From NCBI GenBank assembly GCA_035315685.1, contig DATFXR010000130.1, positions 1 through 14,834 of the forward strand: a stretch of DNA of 14,834 nt, in the 5' to 3' direction. Shown in pieces: positions 1 to 5,275 of this stretch (positions within the stretch are counted from its first letter, which is position 1; every line of letters begins with the position of its first letter). Source of the DNA: QHWK01 sp035315685. GTDB lineage: Bacteria; Acidobacteriota; Vicinamibacteria; Vicinamibacterales; CAVVIG01. Both the position numbers and the translations under genes were made by a program. The notes under the pieces were generated by a model that did not search any database, was not told the origin of the DNA, and worked only from the letters and a program-made list of their open reading frames with translations.

Positions 1-94
1 AGATCGTCAGCGCGCAGAGCGAGAACTGTGCTCGTGCGATCGCGGCGGCCGTGTACGAGTCGAGGCCGCCGCTCAACAGCACGACGGCGCGCAC
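1..94 (-). CDS. queC: 7-cyano-7-deazaguanine synthase QueC, 5' end only
   Basis: Only the first 31 codons are in the window; the gene runs off the left edge. QueC converts 7-carboxy-7-deazaguanine to preQ0 with ATP and ammonia in the queuosine / 7-deazaguanine pathway. The N-terminus reads VRAVVLLSGGLDSYTAAAIA, and SGGLDS is the PP-loop ATP pyrophosphatase signature of QueC and its relatives. I choose the GTG at 92-94 because it places RAVVLLSGG at the position usual for the family. It lies directly after the queE stop codon (95-97), so the two genes form a translationally coupled pair. The identification rests on the P-loop plus the queE neighbour; the rest of the protein is not visible. Confidence 0.85.
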   Translation of the reverse strand, partial: MRAVVLLSGGLDSYTAAAIARAQFSLCALTI

Positions 95-736
95 CTACAC
101 GCCCCGCGTGTTCGGGTGCCAGATGAACTTGTGCAGCTGCACCTGCAGGCGCGCGGGCAGGCGATCGGCGAGCATCCATTCCGAGAGCGTTCGCGGATCG
201 AGCGCGCCGTGGACCGGCGAGAGCAGGACGGCGGCGGCGCGGGCGGCGAGATCGTGCCTCGCAATCACGTCACGCGCGAACTCGTAATCGGCGCGGTCCT
301 GGATCACGAACTTCACCTCGTCGTGCGGCGCCAGCCGGCCGAGGTTGCTCCAGTCGTTGCTGGCGACTTCGCCGCTGCCCGGGCACTTCACGTCCACGAT
401 CTTGACGACGGCCGGCGGCACGCGCGCGATCGTCCGATGACCGCCGGTCTCGAGCATGACGGTGCGGCCGGCTTCCAGCAGCCGCTCCATCAACGGGTAG
501 ACATCGTCCTGCAGCAGCGGCTCACCCCCGGTGATCTCGACCAGCGGGCATTCGTGACTGTCGACAACCGCGAGCACCTCGTCGATCGACATCTTGCGCC
601 CTTCGTAGAACGCGTACGGCGTGTCGCACCACGAGCAGCGGAGGTCGCACGCCGTGAGCCGCACGAAGACGCACGGCCGTCCGGCGTAGGTCGACTCGCC
701 CTGAATCGAATGGAAGATCTCGTTTACGGTCAGCAT
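95..736 (-). CDS. queE: 7-carboxy-7-deazaguanine synthase QueE (radical SAM)
   Basis: 213 residues, normal for the family. QueE is a radical SAM enzyme that contracts 6-carboxytetrahydropterin to 7-carboxy-7-deazaguanine. The N-terminus has the QueE-type NEIFHSIQGEST segment. The [4Fe-4S]/SAM cluster motif is CX3CX2C (C30, C34, C37, followed by DTPYA). A TGGEPLLQ SAM-binding stretch follows near residue 70, and the C-terminus ends in QLHKFIWHP. queC follows immediately. The start ATG has no visible Shine-Dalgarno sequence; two bases upstream begins a palindromic repeat (739-814) that fills the whole gap to the divergent selenoprotein gene. The identification is firm. Confidence 0.95.
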   Translation of the reverse strand: MLTVNEIFHSIQGESTYAGRPCVFVRLTACDLRCSWCDTPYAFYEGRKMSIDEVLAVVDSHECPLVEITGGEPLLQDDVYPLMERLLEAGRTVMLETGGHRTIARVPPAVVKIVDVKCPGSGEVASNDWSNLGRLAPHDEVKFVIQDRADYEFARDVIARHDLAARAAAVLLSPVHGALDPRTLSEWMLADRLPARLQVQLHKFIWHPNTRGV

Positions 737-738
737 GG

Positions 739-814
739 GAAAGCAACCGCAGAGTCCGCAGACGCCGCTGAGCCGGGCTTTCTCTGCGTTCTTTGCCCGC
801 TCCGCGGTTGCTTT
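739..814. repeat. CCGCAGAG-type palindromic repeat, copy 1
   Basis: Terminal inverted repeats of 11 bp match perfectly (AAAGCAACCGC at 740-750 and GCGGTTGCTTT at 804-814). The inner arms carry CGCAGA / TCTGCG iterations. The element fills nearly all of the 89-bp gap between the divergent starts of queE and the Spx-like selenoprotein. Two related 75-bp copies lie at 2672-2746 and 2812-2886. The right end contains TACTAT (814-819), which could act as a -10 box for the gene starting at 826, but no convincing -35 is visible. Confidence 0.85.
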
Positions 815-825
815 ACTATTGTGCC

Positions 826-1161
826 ATGGCGAAACCGACGTTCTACTGGAAGCCCACCTGAACCACCTGCAAAAACGCCAGAAGTTTTCTGGATACGGCC
901 GGCGTGGACGTGAAGGAGATCGATATCAACAAGGAGCCGCCGTCGCGTGAGTTCCTCGAGAAGCACATCGACGCGGATCACGTCCTCGACTACGTGAGCA
1001 CGCGCAGCCCGGTATGGAAGGAACGGCCGCTGCCGAAGTCGAAGAAGGAAGCGATCGACCTGATGATGGAGAACCCGAACCTGATTCGGCGCCCGATCAT
1101 GATCAGGGGCTCGAAGGTAATCTTCGGTTTCGAGAAGAACGCCTACGCGAAGGTCGGGTAG
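826..1161 (+). CDS. Spx/ArsC-family thioredoxin-fold selenoprotein (in-frame TGA = Sec12)
   Basis: Reading from ATG 826 gives MAKPTFYWKPT, then TGA at 859-861, then TTCKNARSFLDTAG and an open frame to TAG at 1159-1161, 111 residues in all. The TGA stands exactly where Spx/ArsC-like proteins have the first Cys of the redox motif (Spx: C-T-S-C; here U12-T-T-C15-K-N-A-R). Further family marks are the STRS stretch, and N-P-N-L-I-R-R-P-I with a GF-containing tail near the C-terminus, as in Spx and ArsC. A perfect hairpin with G first in its loop follows the TGA at a distance suited to a bacterial SECIS. Initiation at the internal GTG (904) would remove the active site and the first beta-strand, so I reject it. 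Expected role: a cytosolic thiol/selenol oxidoreductase or arsenate-reductase-like enzyme; the substrate is unknown. A pseudogene or a base error (TGC read as TGA) is the alternative, but 100 intact conserved codons after the TGA argue against decay. Confidence 0.85.
878..892 (+). promoter_or_regulatory. putative bacterial SECIS hairpin
   Basis: CCAGAA (878-883) pairs perfectly with TTCTGG (887-892), enclosing the loop GTT (884-886). If the top A-T pair opens, the loop becomes AGTTT. The stem begins 16 nt after the TGA (859-861), and the apical loop starts 22 nt after it. Bacterial SECIS elements need a short stem at about this distance with a G in the first two loop positions, usually followed by U, so that SelB can bind. 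All of these conditions are met. It was found by eye; no folding energy was computed. Confidence 0.75.
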
Positions 1162-1250
1162 GTCGGGCGGGTCAGGCAGGTCAGGCGGATCGGGCAGGTC
1201 AGGCGGATCGGGCAGGTCAGGCGGGTCGGGCAGGTCAGGCGGGTCGATCG
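1152..1250 (+). repeat. 9-bp minisatellite, eleven units
   Basis: Eleven consecutive 9-bp units of the form GGTCRGGCR (variants GATCGGGCA and GGTCGATCG) run without a break from the last codons of the selenoprotein to the DUF72 start codon. The array supplies the selenoprotein stop codon (GGGTAG) and occupies the entire intergenic space. A similar 9-bp G-rich array lies upstream of the dehydrogenase at 4927-4975. Confidence 0.9.
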
Positions 1251-1254
1251 TGTG

Positions 1255-2259
1255 ATGTCGAACTTGCGCATTGGAACGTCCGGCTGGAACTATCCGTCGG
1301 GCAAGGGCACCTGGAGCGGGGTCTTCTATCCGCGGCGGCGGCCGAAGGCCTTCGACGAGCTGTCGTTCTACGCGGAGCACTTCGACACAGTCGAGGTGAA
1401 CAGCACCTTCTACGGGCAGCCGCGCCCGGAGGTCACGCGCGCGTGGGCGCAGCGCACACCAGCCGGCTTCGAGTTCTCCGTCAAGCTCTATCAGAAGTTC
1501 ACCCATCCGCGCCTGTTTCGCGAGCGCGTCGCGCGGGCGCTGCCGGAAGGCGCACGCGACGACGAGCGCGCAATCGAGTCGCTCGCGCAGATGAACGAGG
1601 CGGATCTCGACGAGTTCAGGCGCGGCATCGATCCGCTTGCATCGGCCGGGCGGCTCGGTGCGCTCCTGGCACAGTTTCCCGCCAGCTTCAAGGATGATCC
1701 GCGATCGCGCGACTACCTGGAGCGGCTGCTGCGCGCGTTCGCCGGTTTTCCCGTTGCGGTTGAGCTGCGGCACAGCAGCTGGAGCGACCAGATCGCCGAC
1801 ACGCTGACGCTGCTGAACGCGTTCAACGCCGCCTGGGTGCAGATCGACGAGCCGAAGTTCCGGTTCTCGATCCGTCAGAACTACCTGCCAAACGTCACCG
1901 GCTTCTACTACATGCGGCTGCACGGGCGGAACGCCGCGAACTGGTGGCGCCACGAGAAATCAGAGGATCGCTACGACTACCTGTATTCGGAGGACGAGCT
2001 GCACGAATTCACGGAGATGGCAGATGCCGCGCGCCGGCTCGTCAAGAAACTCTATCTGTACGCGAACAACCACTTCTCGGCGAAGTCGGTCGCGAACGCG
2101 ACGATGATCAAGCGGCAGCTCGGCGAACCCATTGAGGGCGACTATCCGCCGGAATTCGCGGAGCGGTTCCCGGCGCTCGCCGGCGTCATTCGCGTACGGA
2201 CATCCGCAGAATCAGATCTCCTCGCTCGAGCCGAGCCGGCACCTCGTCGCCGGCGATGA
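1255..2259 (+). CDS. DUF72 (YecE-like) family protein
   Basis: 334 residues from ATG 1255; a GTG directly before it (1252) is an equally possible start. DUF72 proteins have a TIM-barrel-like fold and no settled biochemical function. Family marks are IGTSGWNYPSG at the N-terminus, FDTVEVNSTFYGQP, AVELRHSSW, WVQIDEP, FYYMRLHGR and the C-terminal YANNHFSAKSVANA. There is a charged insertion of about 40 residues after KFTHPRLF (roughly residues 95-135). The last 25 or so residues (from VIRVRTSAESD) extend past the usual end and are read through the antisense 3' end of the prolyl isomerase gene, giving a 74-nt tail-to-tail overlap. No Shine-Dalgarno is visible; the 9-bp array abuts the start. The family call is firm, the function unknown. 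Confidence 0.9.
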   Translation: MSNLRIGTSGWNYPSGKGTWSGVFYPRRRPKAFDELSFYAEHFDTVEVNSTFYGQPRPEVTRAWAQRTPAGFEFSVKLYQKFTHPRLFRERVARALPEGARDDERAIESLAQMNEADLDEFRRGIDPLASAGRLGALLAQFPASFKDDPRSRDYLERLLRAFAGFPVAVELRHSSWSDQIADTLTLLNAFNAAWVQIDEPKFRFSIRQNYLPNVTGFYYMRLHGRNAANWWRHEKSEDRYDYLYSEDELHEFTEMADAARRLVKKLYLYANNHFSAKSVANATMIKRQLGEPIEGDYPPEFAERFPALAGVIRVRTSAESDLLARAEPAPRRRR

Positions 2260-2755
2260 TGCGGCCGAACACGGTGTATCGTCCGTTCAGCTCGGGCCGA
2301 TCCGCGAGCGTGACGAAGATCTGACTGTCGGCGAGCGCAGGATTGCCGGGATGCGCGAGCGCGACGGCACCGCGCGTGTGCGCGCGTTTCTTCGACAATT
2401 CGACCGCACCGATCGGGGTGCCGCTCGAGGCGTCGGCGCCCTTTCCCCAGTCGCTCTCGAGCGCCGTGTCGCGCGATCGTGGATCACCCCACTGCACGAT
2501 GAATCCCGGCAGCGCGCGGTGAATCCGCTGTCCGTCGTAGAACCCGCTTTTCACCAGCGCGACGACATGCGCGACGCTCTTCGGCGCCTCCTCCGGATAG
2601 GTTTCGAACGCGAACGAGCCCTTGGACGTTTCGACGATGATCACAGCCCCCGCCGCCTGCGCGAAGCACGGAAAGCAACCGCAGAGCACGCAGAGAACGC
2701 AGAGCGAGATTTTCTCTGCGAGCCATACGATCCCCGCGATTGCCTTCCCGATCAT
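2186..2755 (-). CDS. secreted cyclophilin-type peptidyl-prolyl cis-trans isomerase
   Basis: 189 residues from ATG 2755. It interconverts cis/trans Xaa-Pro bonds during folding, probably in the periplasm. The cyclophilin core includes VETSKGSFAFETYPEEAPKS, the active-site stretch GQRIHRALPGFIVQWGDP (with the catalytic Arg of the F/I-H-R motif and the Gln of Q-x-G-D), SQIFVTL, and NGRYTVFGRI. The N-terminal ~36 residues are a signal peptide rich in Cys and Leu (SLCVLCVLCGCFPCFAQAAG); this hydrophobic core is encoded by a dispersed palindromic repeat (2672-2746). I chose ATG 2755 because it gives a signal-peptide-sized leader and because its ATG overlaps the stop of the short ORF upstream. A start further upstream would add a basic low-complexity stretch with no family match. 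The 3' end overlaps the convergent DUF72 gene by 74 nt. Confidence 0.88.
   Translation of the reverse strand: MIGKAIAGIVWLAEKISLCVLCVLCGCFPCFAQAAGAVIIVETSKGSFAFETYPEEAPKSVAHVVALVKSGFYDGQRIHRALPGFIVQWGDPRSRDTALESDWGKGADASSGTPIGAVELSKKRAHTRGAVALAHPGNPALADSQIFVTLADRPELNGRYTVFGRIIAGDEVPARLERGDLILRMSVRE
2672..2746. repeat. CCGCAGAG-type palindromic repeat, copy 2 (inside the isomerase signal peptide code)
   Basis: The left arm AAAGCAACCGC (2672-2682) matches copy 1 exactly. The right arm GCGATTGCCTT (2736-2746) has two mismatches. The internal sequence repeats CGCAGAG-like units. On the minus strand the element is read in frame as the signal-peptide hydrophobic core. Confidence 0.85.
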
Positions 2756-2898
2756 CGCTTCGACTCCCGTGCAACGGCGATCACGCTGGCCGCCGACTGC
2801 GCAAAGCACGGAAAGCAACCGCAGAGCACGCAGAGCGCGCAAACCATTATTTTCTCTGCGATCGCTGCGATCTCTGCGGTTGCTTTTTCGCGGGTCAT
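2752..2898 (-). CDS. 48-residue signal-peptide-like ORF, duplicate of the isomerase N-terminus
   Basis: The ORF starts with an ATG (2896-2898) that overlaps the nth stop codon as ATGA, and ends with a TGA (2752-2754) that overlaps the isomerase ATG, again as ATGA. It encodes a leader (VCALCVLCGCFPCFAQSAAS) and a few further residues (VIAVARESKR) that align with the isomerase leader and its first mature residues (VIIVETSKG). It is best explained as a by-product of the 140-bp duplication. It could still be translated by coupling and keep nth and the isomerase linked, but nothing shows that the peptide has a function of its own. Confidence 0.35.
   Translation of the reverse strand: MTREKATAEIAAIAEKIMVCALCVLCGCFPCFAQSAASVIAVARESKR
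2812..2886. repeat. CCGCAGAG-type palindromic repeat, copy 3
   Basis: Perfect 11-bp terminal inverted repeats, AAAGCAACCGC at 2812-2822 and GCGGTTGCTTT at 2876-2886, identical to those of copy 1. The element lies exactly 140 bp from copy 2 within the tandem duplication, between nth and the isomerase gene. Confidence 0.85.
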
Positions 2899-3572
2899 CG
2901 CCTCGACTCCCGCTCGACGCCAATCCGCCGACAATGCGCGCGGATCGCGCAGCCGCCGCAACGCGGATAGGTCGGCTTGCACACGTTCTGGCCCCAGGTC
3001 ACGAGGTAGAGGTTGATGTACGGCCACCAGCGCCGCTGCGTCGCTGCGTACAACGCCTGTTCGGTCTGCTCCGGCGTGCGCGTCCGCACCCAGCCGAGCC
3101 GGTTCGAGATCCTGTGCACGTGGGTGTCGACGCAGATGTTCTTCGCGCTCCTGAACGAGAGGATCAGCACCAGGTTGGCGGTTTTTCGCCCGACGCCCGG
3201 CAGTGTCAACAATTCGTCCATCGTGCCCGGCACCCGGCCGTCGAACCGCTCGACCAGCAGCCGGCACGCCTCCCTGACGTGCGCCGCCTTGTTCCGGTAG
3301 AAGCTGACCGGGTAAATCAGCCGCGCAATCCGCTTTTCGGTGAGCCTGGCGATTGTCCGCGGCGTCCGCGCCACCTCGAACAGCCGCCCGGTGGCCGCGG
3401 CGGTCACCGGATCACGTGTCTGCGCCGACAGCATCGTGGCGATCAGCACGTCGAACGGGTCTTCGCGACTGGCTTCCGCAATCTTCTCCACCGCCGGCAG
3501 CTCGAGCTCGCCGACGGCGCGCGCGAGCGCACGCATGACGACGTTCACGCTGCGGGGTGGAGGTTTGGGCAT
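2895..3572 (-). CDS. nth: endonuclease III (DNA glycosylase/AP lyase)
   Basis: 225 residues, typical length. It removes oxidised pyrimidines from DNA and cleaves at the abasic site. The helix-hairpin-helix is LPGVGRKTAN (residues 124-133) with catalytic Lys130, and catalytic Asp149 is in CVDTHVHR. The C-terminal [4Fe-4S] cluster ligands C198-X6-C205-X2-C208-X5-C214 are all present. The ATG at 3572 gives the normal N-terminus. Its TGA overlaps the ATG of a 48-codon ORF, and the isomerase follows. The start is 38 bp from a divergent exported-protein gene. Confidence 0.96.
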   Translation of the reverse strand: MPKPPPRSVNVVMRALARAVGELELPAVEKIAEASREDPFDVLIATMLSAQTRDPVTAAATGRLFEVARTPRTIARLTEKRIARLIYPVSFYRNKAAHVREACRLLVERFDGRVPGTMDELLTLPGVGRKTANLVLILSFRSAKNICVDTHVHRISNRLGWVRTRTPEQTEQALYAATQRRWWPYINLYLVTWGQNVCKPTYPRCGGCAIRAHCRRIGVERESRR

Positions 3573-3600
3573 GCTAGAATCCGCGGCAGCTCAACTTCTG

Positions 3601-3606
3601 AGGAGG
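3601..3606 (+). promoter_or_regulatory. strong ribosome binding site of the exported small protein
   Basis: AGGAGG lies 4 nt before the ATG at 3611 and fixes that start. It is one of only two clear Shine-Dalgarno sequences noticed in the window; most starts here abut repeats or overlap the previous gene. A TAGAAT (3575-3580) upstream could be a -10 box, but I see no matching -35. Confidence 0.7.
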
Positions 3607-3610
3607 CGAG

Positions 3611-3967
3611 ATGAAGCATTTTACAATCGTCGCTCTCTCCGTACTCGCGCTGTCGGTGGCGGCGCAACCGGTGGCTGTTCACGCGCAAGCGAAGGCCAAG
3701 ACGATGACCGCGATGGGCGTCGTCAAATCGGTCTCGGGTAATCAGCTTGTCGTGACCGGCGCCGGCAAGGACATGACGTTCGCGCTCGACACCACCACGA
3801 AGTTCACCGGCAAGGGGCTCTCCACGAAGTCGAAGGGCGCCCCGATCGCGGCGACCGACGCCGTCCACGAGGGCGATCAGGTAACCGTGTCGTACCACGA
3901 CATGGGCGGCACGATGCATGCTGCGAGCGTGCGAATCACCGCGTCGCACGCCGCGGCGAAGAAGTAG
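3611..3967 (+). CDS. small exported protein with beta-rich domain, function unknown
   Basis: 118 residues. Residues 1-26 are a clear Sec signal peptide (MKHFTIVALSVLALSVAAQP, cleavage likely after VHAQA). The mature part (GVVKSVSGNQLVVTGAGKDM, then FALDTTTKF, then DAVHEGDQVTVSYHDMGGTM) has the rhythm of small OB-like/DUF5666-type periplasmic domains: a first strand with G-x-V, a 'D-x-x-T-K-F' strand, and a final 'G-D-x-V-x-V-x-Y' strand. It ends in a Lys/Ala tail. It stands alone on the plus strand, divergent from nth and ending 3 bp before the convergent dehydrogenase. The family resemblance is a visual judgement only. Confidence 0.8.
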   Translation: MKHFTIVALSVLALSVAAQPVAVHAQAKAKTMTAMGVVKSVSGNQLVVTGAGKDMTFALDTTTKFTGKGLSTKSKGAPIAATDAVHEGDQVTVSYHDMGGTMHAASVRITASHAAAKK

Positions 3968-3970
3968 CCC

Positions 3971-4918
3971 TCAGGGGCGTCCGACCGGAGTGAGCGGCGG
4001 ACGCCCCGCCAGCACGGCCAGCACGTTTTCCACCGCCAGGTCGGCCATCGCCGTCCGCGTCTCGGTCGTCCCGCTCGCCAGGTGCGGCGCGAGCAGTACG
4101 TTCTCCAGGTTGAGCAGATCGGCATGCACGGCCGGCTCGTGCTCGTAGACATCGAGTGCCGCGCCGGCGAGCAGGTGATGCTGCAGCGCCCACGCGAGCG
4201 CCTCCTCGTCGACGACCGGCCCGCGAGCCGTGTTGATCAGATACGCCGACCGCTTCATGCGCGTCAGCGCCCGCTTGTCGATCAGATGGCGCGTCTCGCT
4301 GGTGAGCGGCACGTGCAGCGACACGACGTCGGAGGTGAGCAGCAGCCGATCGAGCGACATCGGCTCAGCTCCCGGTAACTCGAGGTTGCGGCGGGCGGTG
4401 TAGGCGACCCTCATCCCGAACGCCGGCGCCCGCGCCCCAACCGCGCGGCCGATGCGGCCGACGCCGACCAGGCCGAGCTGCTTGCCGCGGAGCTCCGTTC
4501 CGAGCAGCAGATCGAGCGCCCAGCCTTTCCACGCACCTCGCCGCACGAGCCGCTCGCCCTCGGCCAGCCGCCGTGTGATCGAAAGGATCAGCGCCCAGGT
4601 GAAGTCGGCCACCGACTCGGTGAGCACGTCCGGCGTGTTCGTCACGACGATGCCGCGCGAATTGGCGTAGGGGACGTCGATGTTGGCGGCGCCGAGCGCG
4701 ACGTTCGCGATCACTTTCAGATCGATCGCCGCATCGATCACCGATCGATCGATCGCATCGGTCAGCAGCGAGACGAGCGCCACCTTGCCGGCCACCCGTG
4801 CACGAAGCTCCTCCGGCGAAATCGCCGCCTGGCCGGTGTAGACGTCGAGACCGGCAACCGCGCGCAGCTTGTCGAGGACGGACGAGGGAAGCCTGCGGGT
4901 GACGAGAATCTGCTGCAT
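3971..4918 (-). CDS. D-2-hydroxyacid dehydrogenase (glyoxylate/hydroxypyruvate reductase type)
   Basis: 315 residues from ATG 4918. It is an NAD(P)H-dependent oxidoreductase that interconverts 2-oxo acids and D-2-hydroxy acids. The Rossmann motif is GVGRIG (152-157). The catalytic residues are Arg232 (NTARGPVVDEEAL), Glu261 (YEHEP) and His279 (LAPHLASGT). VALGAANIDVPYANSRGI is the usual substrate-domain stretch. I chose ATG 4918 because MQQILVTRRLP begins the first beta-strand. The frame stays open 24 codons further, but that part is a low-complexity His/Ala/Pro/Cys stretch coded by a 9-bp repeat. It is the last gene of the BMC cluster, 141 bp after the 71-residue Cys-rich gene. I see no encapsulation-type helix, so luminal location is uncertain. 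Glyoxylate reductase (GyaR/GhrB-like) is the best guess; the substrate is unproven. Confidence 0.9.
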   Translation of the reverse strand: MQQILVTRRLPSSVLDKLRAVAGLDVYTGQAAISPEELRARVAGKVALVSLLTDAIDRSVIDAAIDLKVIANVALGAANIDVPYANSRGIVVTNTPDVLTESVADFTWALILSITRRLAEGERLVRRGAWKGWALDLLLGTELRGKQLGLVGVGRIGRAVGARAPAFGMRVAYTARRNLELPGAEPMSLDRLLLTSDVVSLHVPLTSETRHLIDKRALTRMKRSAYLINTARGPVVDEEALAWALQHHLLAGAALDVYEHEPAVHADLLNLENVLLAPHLASGTTETRTAMADLAVENVLAVLAGRPPLTPVGRP

Positions 4919-4926
4919 CGCGGATT

Positions 4927-4975
4927 GGGCGGGATGGGCGGGACAGGCAGGACAGGCGGGATGGGCAGGATGGGT
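4927..4975 (+). repeat. G-rich 9-bp tandem repeat with a G-quadruplex motif
   Basis: Five 9-bp units (GGGCGGGAT, GGGCGGGAC, AGGCAGGAC, AGGCGGGAT, GGGCAGGAT) lie just upstream of the dehydrogenase start. The first two units give four runs of three G with loops of 1, 2 and 1 nt (4927-4942), the canonical intramolecular G-quadruplex pattern, on the plus (template) strand. A C-rich array of comparable size lies 27 bp away, so the two can also form a long imperfect hairpin. Confidence 0.85.
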
Positions 4976-5002
4976 CGCCATTCCCGCCACTGCAGCCTCA
5001 AG

Positions 5003-5051
5003 CCCCTCCAGCCCTTCCTGCCCCTCCAGCCCTTCCTGCCCCCTCCAGCCC
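5003..5051 (+). repeat. C-rich 18-bp tandem repeat
   Basis: The 18-bp unit CCCCTCCAGCCCTTCCTG occurs at 5003-5020 and 5021-5038, followed by a partial third unit. Together with the G-rich array at 4927-4975 it fills the gap between the Cys-rich BMC gene and the dehydrogenase gene. I see no gene in 4919-5059. Confidence 0.85.
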
Positions 5052-5059
5052 GCACATGG

Positions 5060-5275
5060 TCAGTGGCCGTACGACAGGCAGTATCCGCAGTGATTGCAGC
5101 GAACCGCCGGCTCGATCAGGCACATCCCCTCGTCGTCGCCACTCGGGAGCGGCAGGCGCACGAAGCTGGCGTGCGCCGCGTAGGTGGTGTCCGCGTCGCG
5201 ACGCGGCGAACCCGGAGCGGCGAGCTGGCGCGCGATCGACTCCCGGATCATCGACCGGAGCTCCTGTTCATTCAT
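5060..5275 (-). CDS. 71-residue Cys-rich protein with encapsulation-peptide-like helix (candidate BMC cargo)
   Basis: The N-terminus MNEQELRSMIRESIARQL is a short amphipathic helix with hydrophobic residues at i, i+3/4, i+7 spacing. It resembles the encapsulation peptides of BMC cargo such as PduP and PduD. A Pro/Gly/charged linker follows. The C-terminal third has four cysteines, C52-X7-C60-X2-C63-X2-C66 (MCLIEPAVRCNHCGYCLSYGH without a break is the last 21 residues, so given here by position), suited to binding Zn or an Fe-S cluster. The start codon overlaps the upstream BMC-P stop by 8 nt (ATGAATGA), so it is translationally coupled to the shell genes. I do not recognise a named family. 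A metal- or cluster-carrying luminal protein or an assembly factor is an inference. Confidence 0.8.
   Translation of the reverse strand: MNEQELRSMIRESIARQLAAPGSPRRDADTTYAAHASFVRLPLPSGDDEGMCLIEPAVRCNHCGYCLSYGH

Larger units (their letters stand above)
2639..2921. repeat. 140-bp tandem duplication of the isomerase gene start
   Basis: The segment beginning GATCAC at 2639 recurs at 2779, the element arms at 2672 and 2736 recur at 2812 and 2876 (exact 140-bp shift), and TCATCGCTTCGACTCCCG near 2752 recurs near 2895 (143-bp shift). The duplication therefore carries the isomerase start codon, the repeat-derived signal peptide code and the first mature codons. It is strong around the element and weaker at the flanks. 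It fills the whole nth-isomerase gap. Confidence 0.85.

Noticed and set aside
739..814. Insertion sequence or CRISPR repeat
   Set aside because: There is no transposase, no target duplication and no regularly spaced unique spacers; the copies are short palindromes.
904..1161. An 85-codon ORF starting at GTG 904 as the real gene
   Set aside because: It lacks the redox motif and first beta-strand of the Spx/ArsC fold; the conserved sequence continues in frame upstream through the TGA to ATG 826.
730..1953. 407-codon minus-strand ORF opposite the selenoprotein and DUF72 genes
   Set aside because: It has no recognisable domain, carries an Asp/Leu/Pro run that is only the 9-bp repeat read in reverse, and is antisense to two genes with clear family motifs.
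2756..2923. Longer isomerase with 56 extra N-terminal codons
   Set aside because: The extra part is basic and low-complexity, read from the duplicated repeat in another frame, and would bury the signal peptide inside the protein.
2622..3614. 330-codon plus-strand ORF opposite nth and the repeats
   Set aside because: It is antisense to nth, whose catalytic and Fe-S residues are complete, and shows only Arg/Pro-rich sequence typical of a GC-rich shadow frame.
4919..4990. 24-codon N-terminal extension of the dehydrogenase
   Set aside because: The extension is coded by the 9-bp G-rich array and is low-complexity; the conserved first strand starts at ATG 4918. It does not look like an encapsulation peptide either.
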